Source: Corticium candelabrum | Lineage: Eukaryota > Porifera > Homoscleromorpha > Homosclerophorida > Plakinidae | NCBI RefSeq assembly: GCF_963422355.1 | Contig: NC_085085.1 | Coordinates: 5,307,155 to 5,371,154 of the forward strand | Direction of reading: 5' to 3' | DNA length: 64,000 bases | Part shown: positions 47,481-59,417 of the stretch, piece by piece | Numbering within the stretch: the first letter of the stretch is position 1 | Layout: each line of letters opens with the position of its first letter | Translations under genes and position numbers: made by a program | The notes under the pieces: model-generated | Databases searched by the model: none | The model's input: the letters and a program-made list of their open reading frames with translations, nothing else | Told to the model about the DNA's origin: nothing

Positions 47481-48691
47481 GCTTTCTATCTCTTCCCTAG
47501 CAAATTATACAACACTCCTAACCATCTACTATAGATGAGAAAATTTCAGTTACGTTGGTACCAACATCTGTGTGAGTTAGCAGTCATACTCTCACTGTCT
47601 ACTCAATTTCACTGACATTCATGAGTAAATCAGCAAGTCATTAGAATGGTGTTCATCACTACATAACATTGTTACCACTAACCTAATTATAAAGTCAATG
47701 CATGTGTGCACGTGAAATCCAATTCCACAAATGATATTGGGCAAGAAAGGCGTGTGAAGTATAGTAAAATGCAAAGTTGACCTAGTTGAAATATTTGCTT
47801 CGTGTGCAGCACACAGTCTGAATTTGAAGATCTCAGGAAACATTGCAGCAATGGAAGATACTCTACATCTACTCTAACTATTCAGGGACCTCCTAGTCAC
47901 ATCTAGAGCCCCATTTACACAACATTATGGGACTCAGGCCAAACCCGTGACTGTGTGTTTACACGACAGTTATTCGGGCAGAGTTGGGCCCACAGGAACG
48001 GCTCACTTTTGAAAGCCGGGTTGGGCCCTGGTTATGATATAGTTAAGCCCATTGACTAGTGCGGACATGCAGTTAATCATGGCGGAAGATCGTAAACTCA
48101 TTTCACATGCCTTTCAAGTAATTTTAGTTAATCGAAGGAAAGTTACTGAGCACGAATGCCCAATAAGTGCCGTCACCTCTTCATCAGTCCATAGTCTGCT
48201 TCTACAGACCACATGATTGACTCGCACTTGAGACCCTGCACATCTAGCTGAGATGCCAACGGTGACTATGGACGTGTGAATGCAAAACAGAGCTAAGCCC
48301 GGGACACAATTTAGCAGGCCTCGTGTAAACTGTCACAGATAGTTTCAGGATGTCGCAAGGACCTCGGCTTGCGGGAGGGTGACTACCCTTACTACTACAT
48401 TGTCGACATGTGGCTAAAAACATAACACCACTGAGGCTCTCGGAATATGTGTATCAAACCCTATCAGTAATGCTATTATAAATAACAAAATCCTTCCCTA
48501 AGCTTCCATTGTCGAGGCAGCTATTGAGAGACTCTGAGCTCTGCCTACCAAATAGAAGCGTCAGTGTCCACCCAGTGTCAACACGATTACAACTCTATAA
48601 TAGTATGGCACCCCACTGTATGTGTCGTGTTGTAAGTCACTATTTACCCACCAATCACCGTTACCTGTTTCAAGAGAGCTGCTACAATGGC

Positions 48692-48751
<60 letters not shown>

Positions 48752-50109
48752 GGTTTCTATCTCTTCCTTGTTAAAGGAGCGTTCCAGAGATATGCACTAG
48801 CTGCTGGCTCCGCCTTTGCTCGCTAATGGGAAATCCATACTAACTAATTTGGGTATATTTGAGCGCTATCTCAGAGCAAACCCAACAGATGCACGTTAAG
48901 AAGAACGTTTAAAAACTAGAAAACTGACAAGGCCATTTCAAGAATTTCGGCCGCCAAGTGAAGCATTCTTGCACGCCATCAGATCACGTGAGCCTTACTG
49001 ATGCTCCAAGAGCGGAGGAAACCGTCGTGCTACTTTCAGACTGTCACCTTTTCATGCCATTTATTTCCGTCCGGCAACATTCGAGAGAATTGGCATTTTG
49101 TGAGATTCTTTGATGCTTTAAAGGCAGTGGACACTGTCGTCGATCTTGTACTAACAGTTTATGAAGCACTCATCTCTACGCAGAAACACCTTCCGCAAAC
49201 TCCCTCGATCACTGGACCTCGCTATTTCGGCTGTGCACTACGCGGTGCACTGTACACTAAAGCCCAGTTCACAGCCTTAAACTCATTAAAACTCCAAAGT
49301 TGCCTATACTGGCTCTGTTTTAGAATCAACGAAATCAACCTTATCATAATTGAATTTAATTTACCTATTGAAGAGATGTCACATGATACCCATTACGCCG
49401 TGCAGACCCCTACCACTCTCGAGCTATGCGCTGAATTCCTGAGTCCATCTAATGTGTGAACGGACTTTAGTTCTCGGGAGTGCACAAATTACACAACACT
49501 CCATCATAAGTTAGCTGCAGGGGAGCGGAGCCTACTGTAGATAACAAAATTTCAATTATGTTGGTATCAACATCTGTGTGAGTTAGCAGCCACACTCTCA
49601 CTGTCTATTCAATTTCATAGACATTCATGAGCGAATCAGCAAGTCATTACAATGGTGTTCATTAGACATTGTTATCCCTAACTTAATTATGAAAGTCAAT
49701 GCATGTGGATCCCATTCCGCAATGTTTAGGCAAAATATTTGAGAAAGGAATGTCCCGTATAGTAAACCCACTGTATCAGTTACGTTGCAAATTACTAAAT
49801 ATCTACAAATCATATTGTTACCTGTTTCAAGAAAGCCGCTACAATGGCGGGGTGTCTGTGTCCTTGATTCACAGCCGAGTATGCGCTCAAGAAGTCGAAG
49901 TAGCGTCGCCCGTCGACGTCCCATACAAAGACGCCTTCGCCTCTGCTCAACGCGACCGGTAGAGGTTTGTAGTTGTGGCCGCCGTAGCGAAGTTCGCGCT
50001 CAATCACGGCTTGAGTGTTGGAACTAGGCTGGGCAGCTGAGAAGGAGGACAGTCGCCGAGCAAAGGCGTTGGCTCGAGAGATACGAAACCCGTGGCCAAA
50101 GCGAATCAT
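39092..50109 (-). CDS. OAT: Ornithine aminotransferase, mitochondrial
   Basis: Nine exons on the minus strand: 50109-49822, 47206-46871, 43310-43188, 43130-43081, 43018-42940, 42880-42827, 42766-42707, 39471-39327 and 39252-39092. All have GT/AG borders and consistent phases, and encode 431 residues (human 439). The enzyme converts ornithine and 2-oxoglutarate to glutamate semialdehyde and glutamate using PLP. The first 25 residues are Arg-rich and lack acids, a mitochondrial presequence. Family blocks seen: [66 protein letters not shown] (PLP-contacting Asp255), SKALSGG (Schiff-base Lys284), [10 protein letters not shown] and TVRGKGLLN. Conservation begins before the last upstream Met, and ATG 50109 fits the presequence. 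Introns 1, 2 and 7 are 2.6-3.6 kb and rich in repeats. No exon is missing compared with the human protein. Confidence 0.97.
40651..40698. repeat. (CA)n microsatellite in OAT intron 7
   Basis: AC run with one early interruption. Confidence 0.9.
41386..41478. repeat. (AT)n microsatellite in OAT intron 7
   Basis: Near-pure AT run of about 90 bp, self-complementary and likely to extrude a cruciform. Confidence 0.95.
44640..45660. repeat. Large imperfect inverted repeat in OAT intron 2
   Basis: The left arm (about 44640-44890, +) and the right arm (about 45395-45660, -) read alike on opposite strands: CATGGAT..CT.GTTGCTGAC, then GGACT.CTGGCCT.GGATTC, then CAGTGACAGTGAGGGTAC, then TTTTTACTTTATGT and GATGCGGCC-like blocks. 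The spacer is about 500 bp. Both arms keep an open frame with a shared MD(C/H)LVAD...RT(A/T)GLGF motif that I do not recognise. It may be a transposon pair or an inverted duplication of one. Confidence 0.6.
47389..49860. repeat. Internal tandem duplication of OAT intron 1 including the end of exon 1
   Basis: Two units share the order (GT)n, TTTCTATCTCTTCC, AAATTA(T/C)ACAACACTCC, GTTGGTA(C/T)CAACATCTGTG and, at the right end, TTACCTGTTTCAAGA. Unit 1 is about 47389-48690 and unit 2 about 48691-49860. At 48660-48692 unit 1 carries a near-copy of the last 30 or so bases of exon 1 with its donor ([15 protein letters not shown] against [17 protein letters not shown]). Both units have later inserts. 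Confidence 0.75.
49257..49470. mobile_element. Short MITE inside OAT intron 1
   Basis: The left end CTAAAGCCCAGTTCACAG and the complement of the right end, CTAAAGTCCGTTCACACA, are inverted repeats and resemble the termini of the 13263-13921 element. The 214-bp element is non-coding. Confidence 0.5.
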
Positions 50110-50247
50110 GTTGCTTGCTAGTCTAGAGAAACGCGCGCTAATAGACTCTAACACAGCTATGAAGGTCTCGCGTTGCCAGACTCTCTCTCGCCGCGCCCGA
50201 AAAAGGGTCTGGCTACACGAGACTACGCAAGCTGGCAATTCTATTTG

Positions 50248-50340
50248 GATCCACTCACACACATTCCGGATATATAACCCTGATAAGTTTACCGACTGTC
50301 TAATATGCACGCGCCGTATCTATTTTCGTACAGTATGTCT
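50248..50340. repeat. Dispersed repeat at the OAT 5' flank, copy 1
   Basis: Shares GGATATATAA, GATAAGTTTAC, GCCGTATCT(A/G)TTTTCGTACA and spacing with 53470-53571. On the OAT strand it supplies a TTATATATCC motif about 165 bp before the start codon. Confidence 0.6.
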
Positions 50341-50692
50341 ACATGCTAACCAGATCGTGGGAATTGCGCTTTCGAGCAGTATCACACCGGCTAAGTAACA
50401 GTGGTTATTGAAAGGAGAGCTCCAGTACGGGGAATGTTGGTTGCTACGAACCATTTTCTTTGCAGAAATCGACTTTCTTGAGAAACAACTGACTGCAGAA
50501 AAGCAGCTATCATACAAGACGGCGGAGGTTTGTACATTTTGCTAATTAATTGATATTAATTAATTAACTAATTATTAATTTATTAGAATAAAGTATTTAG
50601 TAACATTAAAGCACAATTTATGTATTTATGGCAGTATTTTGTTTAAAAACTGAACCTTAAATGTGATTTAATAAATAGTAATTTATAATTTA

Positions 50693-51070
50693 CTAGATGC
50701 ATGCCCCGTCCTTCGGGTATGGACAAGTAGGGTTCTGACGGAAGAGGACACGTCACGTGCAATCTCTGTTACGAGGTCCCGGATGTATTGAATGAAAAAC
50801 TCGAATCTTGCTCTTCGCGCTTGTTTCGATAGAAATCGACACACTCCTCGTGTAGCGCTTGCTGTAGACAACGTTTAGGTTGGATATGGTACAAATACAA
50901 TCAGAATTTGGAGAGAAACGAAAGTGCTAGAAGAGTAGCTAGAAATATTCCATTGTTCGAAGCTTTGCGAAGGGCGACGACACGTACAGATTACACAGGA
51001 CCGATGTGGGCGTGTGTTTGAATGAACTGGATTGTGTAGCGTTTGCGTTATCGAGAAATTTTACGCGGGG
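50693..51070 (-). mobile_element. Helitron-like 3' end, tentative
   Basis: On the minus strand the sequence CCCGAAGGACGGG (possible hairpin) is followed eight bases later by CTAG then T at 50693-50692, which matches the hairpin-plus-CTRR|T end of Helitrons. The GC-rich stretch above it differs sharply from the AT-rich DNA below. No Rep/helicase and no certain TC start were found, so the upper limit is arbitrary. Confidence 0.25.
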
Positions 51071-51306
51071 TCAATCCCTCGAGAGGGAACCCGATCCATA
51101 ATTTTTTTAATGTTTTATGCAAACCTTCTCCTTCGTGTGCTGAGTGTGCGTGCCGATTTCGGTTGCGAACGAACAAAACATTTGGTCACGTATTGCGAAC
51201 ACAAACACACACGCGCGCGCACGCACGCACACACGCCCGCCCGCCCACACGCCCGCCCGCCCACACCCCCCCACACACACAATTTCAGCTTCATATATGC
51301 TAGATA

Positions 51307-52172
<866 letters not shown>

Positions 52173-52416
52173 CTATGTAGCTGTCTGTGACATGTGACTT
52201 TCATGCAGCCCTATAGCTTTCTTGATACCTTTAGTGACCTGTAGTACTCTTTCAATGACGTCCCTTGACTTTTCATAGCTTTCTCTGTTAATTGGTTGTG
52301 CTTGATCTCTTTTGAAATGTATTGCTAAACTCAATGTTGTTGTCAGCTGCAGTTGCCACTTCAGTTGTATCACAGGAACAAGGGCAATCTTTTCAAAGGA
52401 ACTTTTGATATCTCCG

Positions 52417-53462
52417 TCAGACCAATTCACGCAGATGAAAAGAGACTTGAGATGTTATTCTTCTGCTCTCTGGTGGACACCACTCTAGAAGGAAATGGGT
52501 TGGCAGTGTTGTCCTAATGCCACTGCTGCAAAGAGCTGACGGCCTTAAGGCGATGGAATACGATGGGATAGTTTGACACTGCCTTTGAGATACTTCATTG
52601 CTGCTTGCAAGTTTGACTTTGCATTTCGATGGGACATGTACACTCACCCAGTTGTCTATACTATCCACGTGGTATTCTTATCTGACTGACTAACAACAGC
52701 ATAAACGTTTGGGTCATCTGTTGCAACAATGTTGTTAGATGGAACGGTGTTACAGTAAATCTTGTACAGACAAAATGATCTAATCTGTTTGTGGCAACAG
52801 ATATTAAACGTTGCTAGTAATACAGTTCGAGAGTCTGTGTGAGAAGATTGAACATTTGTACCGCATTCCAAGCTTTAGTCCTTTGGAAAAGATGTTTTTC
52901 ATGATGCGTTTGCTAGCCTCTGAATAATTGTTAGTATAGGTGCCTCGTGTGGGAAATTCTTTTGGAAACACACAGCCCATTCTTTCCTTCTTTGCCAGTA
53001 ATCACCTAGTCTTTTTTTAATGTCTGAAAAGGGCTGTTGTCTACTTCACGTTTGATTTCAGTCAGTGCTTGCATGCTCTCTTGGGAAACAAGTCGTTTGT
53101 TAGTGCCATACACAGTGCCGGATTCAGGAATTTTTGAAAGAGGGGGTTCACCGTTAGCAGTTATTTATAGCATTACTAATTTTCTTTTAGTAGACAGAAT
53201 TACCCTGCATACAGGTAATTCTGTCTGTGCCACAGATACCGGAGTTTGAGCTCCAAAAGCCATCTCCATGTACTTTGTAAAAATGAAAGACACATAGATG
53301 TAATTCCGCCTGAGGCCATGTACTTTTTAGAGCAATCCAGACGCTTTCACAGTCATCTGTCAATAGTGTTAGTGGTCCAAGATTTGGGCCTCTTCCAAAA
53401 ATGCATCCTTGTGCTGTATGTGGCACAGTGCTGTAAACCCTGCTGACAAGGTAACAGCGCAA
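52417..53462 (-). pseudogene. MULE/SWIM-type transposase remnant
   Basis: The minus-strand fragment 53462-53187 reads LTLLTDDCESVWIALKSTWP, then ELHLCVFHFYK, matching the catalytic-region pattern of MULE-like transposases of invertebrates (DDCEAxxxALxxxWP...LLCxFHxLQ). Fragments at 52871-52656 and 52668-52417 continue with VATDDPNVYAVVSQSD and WIVDSIDNWVSVHVPS, which resemble the approach to a SWIM zinc finger, but the CxCxnCxH residues are not intact. Frames shift and stops intervene, so the copy is dead. Terminal repeats were not found. Confidence 0.5.
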
Positions 53463-53469
53463 ATTTTTG

Positions 53470-53571
53470 GGTCCACTTTACACACATCCCTGATATATAA
53501 TCCGGATAAGTTTACGATTCACATGCCGACTCTCTGGTGCACGTGCCGTATCTGTTTTCGTACAATGTACC
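53470..53571. repeat. Dispersed repeat, copy 2
   Basis: Collinear match to 50248-50340 (see that entry). It lies just beyond the 3' side of the broken gypsy element, so an LTR fragment is possible, but I could not find a second LTR at the other end. Confidence 0.55.
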
Positions 53572-54040
53572 ACACGTAGTCTCTAGGCGGGTCTACACGT
53601 AGTCTCTAATCTACATGCAGTCTTTAATCGATCGAGGCAAATGTACTTGTAAATGTATTATATCTAGATATTGTTGTGTAATTTCACAGCCTACAAACTA
53701 CAATGATCTAGTACTTTGCAGTGACGTCGTAAATGGACTGGCCATGTACGTACTGCTTGGTATGCATGTTCCACAGATCGCTACACTTGCAAACGTTAGA
53801 ATATTTACGCTCAACCTGTAATCCTAGCATATAGTCAAGGTAGAGAAGCACATGTTCCGTCGCAAGCCAATCGCGTTTGGAGACTTGTGAAATACCAAAC
53901 AACTGTATTTCTACTAGATCCCGCTCAAAACTAGAACACAACAATACGCATGCGCACAATTGTAATACCCCGTCTAATCCACTACGTTACACTCCACCTA
54001 ATGTCCTTAGATTAACTAACATTTCACAACCTGATGACTC

Positions 54041-57000
54041 TTAATAGTACGTATAGTCGGGTAACTTGGCTGAATGTACTACTCGTCCTGACCTAGTTGT
54101 GATCCCGTCGGACAGGCTGTCATGTTCCTGGTTAGCATTCCCGTTGACCGTGGTGTGTGTTTGTCGCATGACCTTAGTTATCGCTACTTCATCCTGCAAG
54201 TCATCCGGAGGGCGGCTAACTGAGTTCTCGTTAGGTGTAGCATTGGTAGTTTCCTCACACTCAGCTTCGACTTTAAATCCAGGGTCATCTGATCGGCATG
54301 CCGTCTCCAAACTATCTCGTTTGCACGGACTCGGTATGACACAGGCCCTATTTGTACAGCAATCTCTCCCTGTATTCATGCATTTCCGTCCTGAGCGATA
54401 ATTCCGGACAACACTTGCTACAGATAAGGTTTGTTGTTATCACTAAACAGCTTACTATTCACCGTCCTATACGGACATCAAGTTTCAAAAGATCCAATTT
54501 TGTCCGAACGTTGAGCCCGAACATAAGCTGCGATGGGGCTTTCTATGGTCCGTGGTGGCCTGTGGAGACACTCGGTACGCTAGTAAGAACTCGTCTAATT
54601 TGTGCCAGTGAAACTGCCCACCAAACGTTCCGCAAGACCGTTGGTTGCCGGGTGATACGGAGCTCCGTTGATGTGCCGTCTGCCGTTGCCTTTCATAAAA
54701 GATTGAAATACTTCCGACGTAAACTGGGACCCATTGTCGGTCACTAGTGTCTCCGGGATACCCATTCTAGACATTACCATCCGCAGCTAACTGTTTTCTC
54801 CGCTGTAGTATTTCCAATTTTTATGATTTCCGGCCATTTTGTGTGAGCATCAGCAAGTACCATGTACATCCTGCTGTCAATGAGGCCAGTGAAGTCGTCA
54901 GTAACTGTTCTGATTAAAATTTGTCGTTCGATATTTTCTACAGTGAGTACATGTACTAACACATACATGTAAAAAAATTGCGCATACGTCTACAGAGCTT
55001 CTGAAGACCTTTCTGCTTGCAGATCAGGTTTCTCACGTTCTATAGCTCTCACCCTGTCGCAGCGGCAAACAGAAAAAGCTGTGAAAGAAACTTTGTGTGT
55101 AGATAGACTTGCTAGAGTCAAATACGGTGTAATAACTCTAACTAGGCACATAGTAGGGCGTTTCCATGGTTGTAAGACACATAAAAACTTGACAGACGGC
55201 GACCATAGGTAAAGTCTAGGACTTCTCGTCACCCATCGATCGCCACTAGTAAGCATCCGGGAACGCTGAAACCGTGGTATTCTTGTCAACCGTCTAGACC
55301 GTGACATCTTTCGGAACACCGGTTTGTGAGTTGAAGTGTAGTGCATGATGTAATAGCGAGAGTTGGGCATGCGTAGTGTTGTCGTGCTAGCAGTGGACGT
55401 TAAAGTCGTATTGGCTCAGTTCATTCACCCAATGAGACACGCGTCCCAGGTTAGTCCTCGCAGCACTAGTTCCTTGAGGCGTTGGAATGTAGATGGCGCA
55501 TTACGTAGACCGAAAGGCATAACTTGAAACTCGTAGTGACCGGAATGTTTAGTGAACGCAGTTTTAGGCCGAGACTCGGCGTCTAATTCGACTTGCCAAT
55601 AACTATTGGCAAGATCTAACGTCGAGAAAACTGCGCACCGCCGAGAGCTGCCAATGTATCATATACTCGCGGTATAGGGTATGCGACTTTTACGGTGACA
55701 TTGTTGAGACGGCGAAAGTCAATGCAAAACCAAAAACTTTCATCCTTTTTGGGTACCAAAAGGACCGGTGACGACCATGGGCTAGAACTTGGTTTGATGA
55801 TATCGTTTTCTAGCATGCTCTGTACTTGGTGTTCAGCTTCCTGACGAAGCCAAATGGTTGTCGATACGGTCGTTGTCGCAAGGGATGATGGTCGCCTGTG
55901 GCAATATGATGGCGGGTTACGTTGGTACGTCCAATGTCGGATAGTCGTGTAGAGAATAGGTTGGAATATCGTTCCAACAAGTTTTGAAGGGCTGCCCGTT
56001 GAGCTGACGTCATCTCACTTTGTGACTAGTCGAACTGACTCCAGTCGATAACCTTGCGCGTAGAACAAAATGCTGTCGTATTCGATACCGAGCAGTCCAT
56101 AGTTTGTAAAGGCTGTAGAGTTGTAACGGCACTGAGATCAGCGTCGACGCAAACGCGGCCTAACGTCTTCCCACGATACAGCTTGACGGTGCCGGCCAAG
56201 TTCAAAATGCGGACAGGTATTTTACCCGAACGACCATTAACTATAGCCGGAGCTGCAAGTAACCCTAACTTTTCTCCGAGTTTGTGGTCAGACTCGAACA
56301 AACAGTCGTTACTGTCGCATATTATCTCTCCGCGTTCTCCAATCAAGGCTCCTAGTATACAATCACTTCTCGCTGGTCCGGCGTAAGGGTAATATCGTCT
56401 AGTAAGGCGACGCGGCAACCCTGTGTTCGAGATGTACTTCTAGTCTGTCCTTGAATCGGGATCAAACGGCCTTGCCAATGCAAACAGTGCTCACTAAACA
56501 GTACATCAATTGCATTCTGTGTCAAGAAGTCAACTCCTGGTATTACACCTACACACACGTTAGCAACAAAAAACCCCGGTGTTCTGTTTCTAAGCATCCA
56601 AGCTTCACGGGTAAACGGACCTCTTCCGTTACAGGCAAATGCTCACCATTAGCCATTTCCAGAGTTAATTAAAGACGATGAAGTCAACGACAGGGTGGTG
56701 GCGAAGGACTCGGATAGAATAGAAACACCTGCTCCTGTATCCACTAAGCAGCGTACTTGCTGTCCTGCAATTTTAGCCTCTACATACACCACGTGACTAT
56801 CAGTTGACGTGTTTGTTCCTACTACTGCACTTGGCTGTTGTCTATCACAATCAACGTGGACACCCGAATACTGTGGTCGTGGTGTATTCCATTTGCTACG
56901 TTTACTATCTGCTACAGCCTTTCAAGAAGGGCACTGCGATTGGTAGTGACCAATCCCCCCACATCTCCAGCATTCTACAGTCTTACGAAAGTCCGCTAGC

Positions 57001-58200
57001 TAGCCCTTTGCCTTCGTTGCCTCGCTGTCCTAATCCTCTGATTGCGCGGTAGTGGCGAGGCTTGTCCCCGAAGACTTCCTGCAAGGCGGCGGTCATTTCC
57101 TTCATCGTCGTGCAGCGGCGTAGGAAGCAATTAAAAAGTGGTGCGGCCTAACGCGCGTTAGAAGGCGTGGTCATTTAGCGTGCGCTACCATTCGAAGGTG
57201 TGGTTAGTTATACACGCATGCAGCCTCCGGTCGCACCGACTCACCGCTCCTAAGGCCCTGCAGCCTTACTTATCACTTATCCAGTTGACCCTTCCACTGT
57301 ACATGTAGTCCAAAGAAACCGCGCCTACTAAAACGTACATCATGTACACGTAGCCAGCACCATCTGAAAGGCACGTGGTGGTGATCACATGCATTTAACG
57401 GACGCGTCTGTGCGCTGTACAGCGAGCAATCTAGCGCACGTTAAGTTTGCTCGCATTCATGCTAAAATATATTACTTATTTAATCGTCACAACTAACAAC
57501 GGAAGTTACCGGCAATGAGCAGCTGGCGGAAAGCCACTTTTTGAAAAGTGGGGCGGCCATGGCCGCCCCAGCCGCTACGCTTCCTACGCCACTGGTCGTG
57601 ACTAGCTGTTCGTGAAAACTGACTCCTGGAATTGATGAGGACGACTTCACTGCCCGTTCCTCCGTACGACGTTTGGCTTCCGACCTATTGATTGCTTCTA
57701 ATTCGAGAGCGGCCTTGACTGCATCTTCCAACGACTTTGGTTTTGCATGACGAACGCGTATGTAGAAGTTATCCTCGGTCAGGCCATCGACAAATTGATC
57801 GCGTGACAGCAGATTTCTTTGTGCAGACGTCATTTTTGGAAAAGCACGGGAAGCCAATGTGCGAAGTGTCATGGCGAATTCGAGAAGTCGCTCGTCGTCC
57901 CTCTTGGTTCTTGCCCTGAACTCCGTGCGGTAAAGCTCCGATTTGTCCAGAGGTTCAAAATGAGAGATGAGAGCCGATTTCATCGAACCATACGAAGATT
58001 TCTCCTCGGCGGTTAGTGACCTGCAGAGTTGACGCGGGTATAGCCTTTTAGCCGTAGAGCAAGATATTGTCGCCGTTGTGTATCGTCCCACTCGTTCACC
58101 TCCGCGTGCTCAAAGTCGTCTAGCCAATCACGCCATCGCAGATCAGGTCGCATGTGAAACAATCCGGCAGCACCGCCGGGCGTCGTTTGGCCGAACTGTG
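54041..58200 (-). mobile_element. Degenerate Ty3/gypsy LTR retrotransposon (gag-pol), LTRs not found
   Basis: In transcription order on the minus strand: a gag domain (about 58200-57600, including RWRDWLDDFEHA and YGSMKSALISHFEPLDKSE); a CCHC zinc knuckle at 56973-56932 (CWRCGGIGHYQSQC); an aspartic protease with DTGAG at 56741-56727; reverse transcriptase at 55816-55430 (VPKKDESFWFCIDFRRLNN, then YEFQVMPFGLRNAPSTFQRL); an integrase core at 54968-54595 (VTDNGSQFTSEVF, then GAPYHPATNGLAER); and a C-terminal tail with TRSGRVV. The RT frame stops just where the Y-x-D-D catalytic motif should be, and RNase H is not recognisable. Several frameshifts and stops, plus a MITE inserted in gag, show that it is inactive. 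I saw no envelope-like frame. Confidence 0.88.
57113..57594. mobile_element. hAT MITE nested in the gypsy element
   Basis: The ends CAGCGGCGTAGGAAGC and (complement of the right end) CAGTGGCGTAGGAAGC are inverted repeats of hAT type. GTCGTG is repeated directly outside both ends (57107-57112 and 57595-57600). The element splits the gypsy gag region, so it came later. A relative sharing GCCATGGCCACCCCACTTTT lies near 19635 in NRBF2 intron 2. Confidence 0.8.
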
Positions 58201-58459
58201 CTGATAGAAAGAATGAAGCAACTAGTAATAGCTACGTACAACAAATAATGTACGGTGCTACTAAACTCTACTGCTAACTTAGCTTAGATCTAGAGGTACA
58301 ACTGTATCTAGTAAACTAAAGATAATCGCAGCAGAAAGCGAAGACTTTGGGCGGTCTAAATTCGAGATGCCCAAACGGACGTGGAATCGCGTGGATCCGT
58401 GGATCCGCGTTTTCCGCTGTCCAGACGGCCCAGACAGAGACTTGTTTATCTAACTGTTA
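58201..58459. other. Sequence beyond the 5' side of the gypsy element
   Basis: A 5' LTR would be expected here, but no repeat of the sequence near 53.5-54.0 kb was found. Confidence 0.3.
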
Positions 58460-59417
58460 CAGTGTTCTCCCCAGAATATCTTAAAGGCGTGACGGCGTAG
58501 GCGTGGCTAAATAAAACACACTTGTGGGCGTGGTTATTTCGAACGTGGTCGTGGTCATCTGAGTGACGTTTGATGGCTTTGCGGTGCCGTGCTAGAGCAA
58601 CATACGGTGCTTGTGTTTGGTCTAAAACGTTAGCTGTACAACATTTCTATGTGTGGACAGAGTACAACACGAGCAAGCTATCACTAGCCTTCTAGCTAGC
58701 GCTCCACTTTTCATCCGGGCTACTTTCTAATCGCGCCTCCCAATATATTCCAACCCAATACAAATCACAAAATCGATTGTAATAGCTTTAGTTAGTAACG
58801 TAGCACTAGTAGACAAGTTCACTAAGCAGTCGGTGACAATTAAGTGCGTTTTGGCGTCTGTAATCAGTGCATTGTCTTACATCCTGTGTAGGACAATGCC
58901 TCCTAGATCGGCTTCCGTAGGGTGCCTAAAACGCCACTAGAAGAACGAGAAATTGGGCTGTCACTTCAACAACGCAATTCGACGCATTGATGTACTTTAT
59001 CTTGCGACTTTGTATTCTCTCAACGCACCAATAACGACTGCACGGCACAAACGGCTGCCGAGGGTGTGACTTACATACGGATTGGAATGTGGGCGAATAC
59101 GCCACCAAATGACGTTGGGTCAGATTCGAAACAACGTCATAAGTATATTTTGGACATAGCGATCTCTATGACGTTGCTTTTGGACTTTCCACAACAACAA
59201 CAGGTGTTTTAGTCGTTTAGACAAGAACCCAAACCACTGGTCTCCCATATCTTGCCTAACACATAGATATATAGTAAGGCGTGACAGGCATGAGTCAAGG
59301 CGTGGCGGGCATAAGTCAAGGCATGGCGGCGTTAGGTGCGGGATTGGGCGTGTCCTTGTAAAATTTAGCCAAGGCGTGGCGGCCCGCCACGTCTTGAGAT
59401 GCCTGGGGAGAACACTG
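58460..59417. mobile_element. MITE with CAGTGTTCTCCCCAG ends
   Basis: The left end CAGTGTTCTCCCCAGAATAT and the complement of the right end, CAGTGTTCTCCCCAGGCATC, are inverted repeats; TGTTA flanks both sides. The subterminal areas repeat GGCGTGGC/AAGGCGTG motifs. It is a 958-bp non-coding, hAT-like element. A related end (CAGGGTTTCCCCAGAAT) occurs near 63217. Confidence 0.75.

Noticed and set aside
47914-48345. Possible MITE with GCCCCATTTACAC and GTGTAAACTG ends
   Set aside because: The terminal similarity is short and no target duplication was seen, so it is not listed as a feature.
49001-49459. Open frame of 152 codons in OAT intron 1
   Set aside because: It spans two MITE-like inserts and has no recognisable domain.
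54066-54401. Plus-strand frame of 111 codons
   Set aside because: Antisense to the gypsy pol C terminus.
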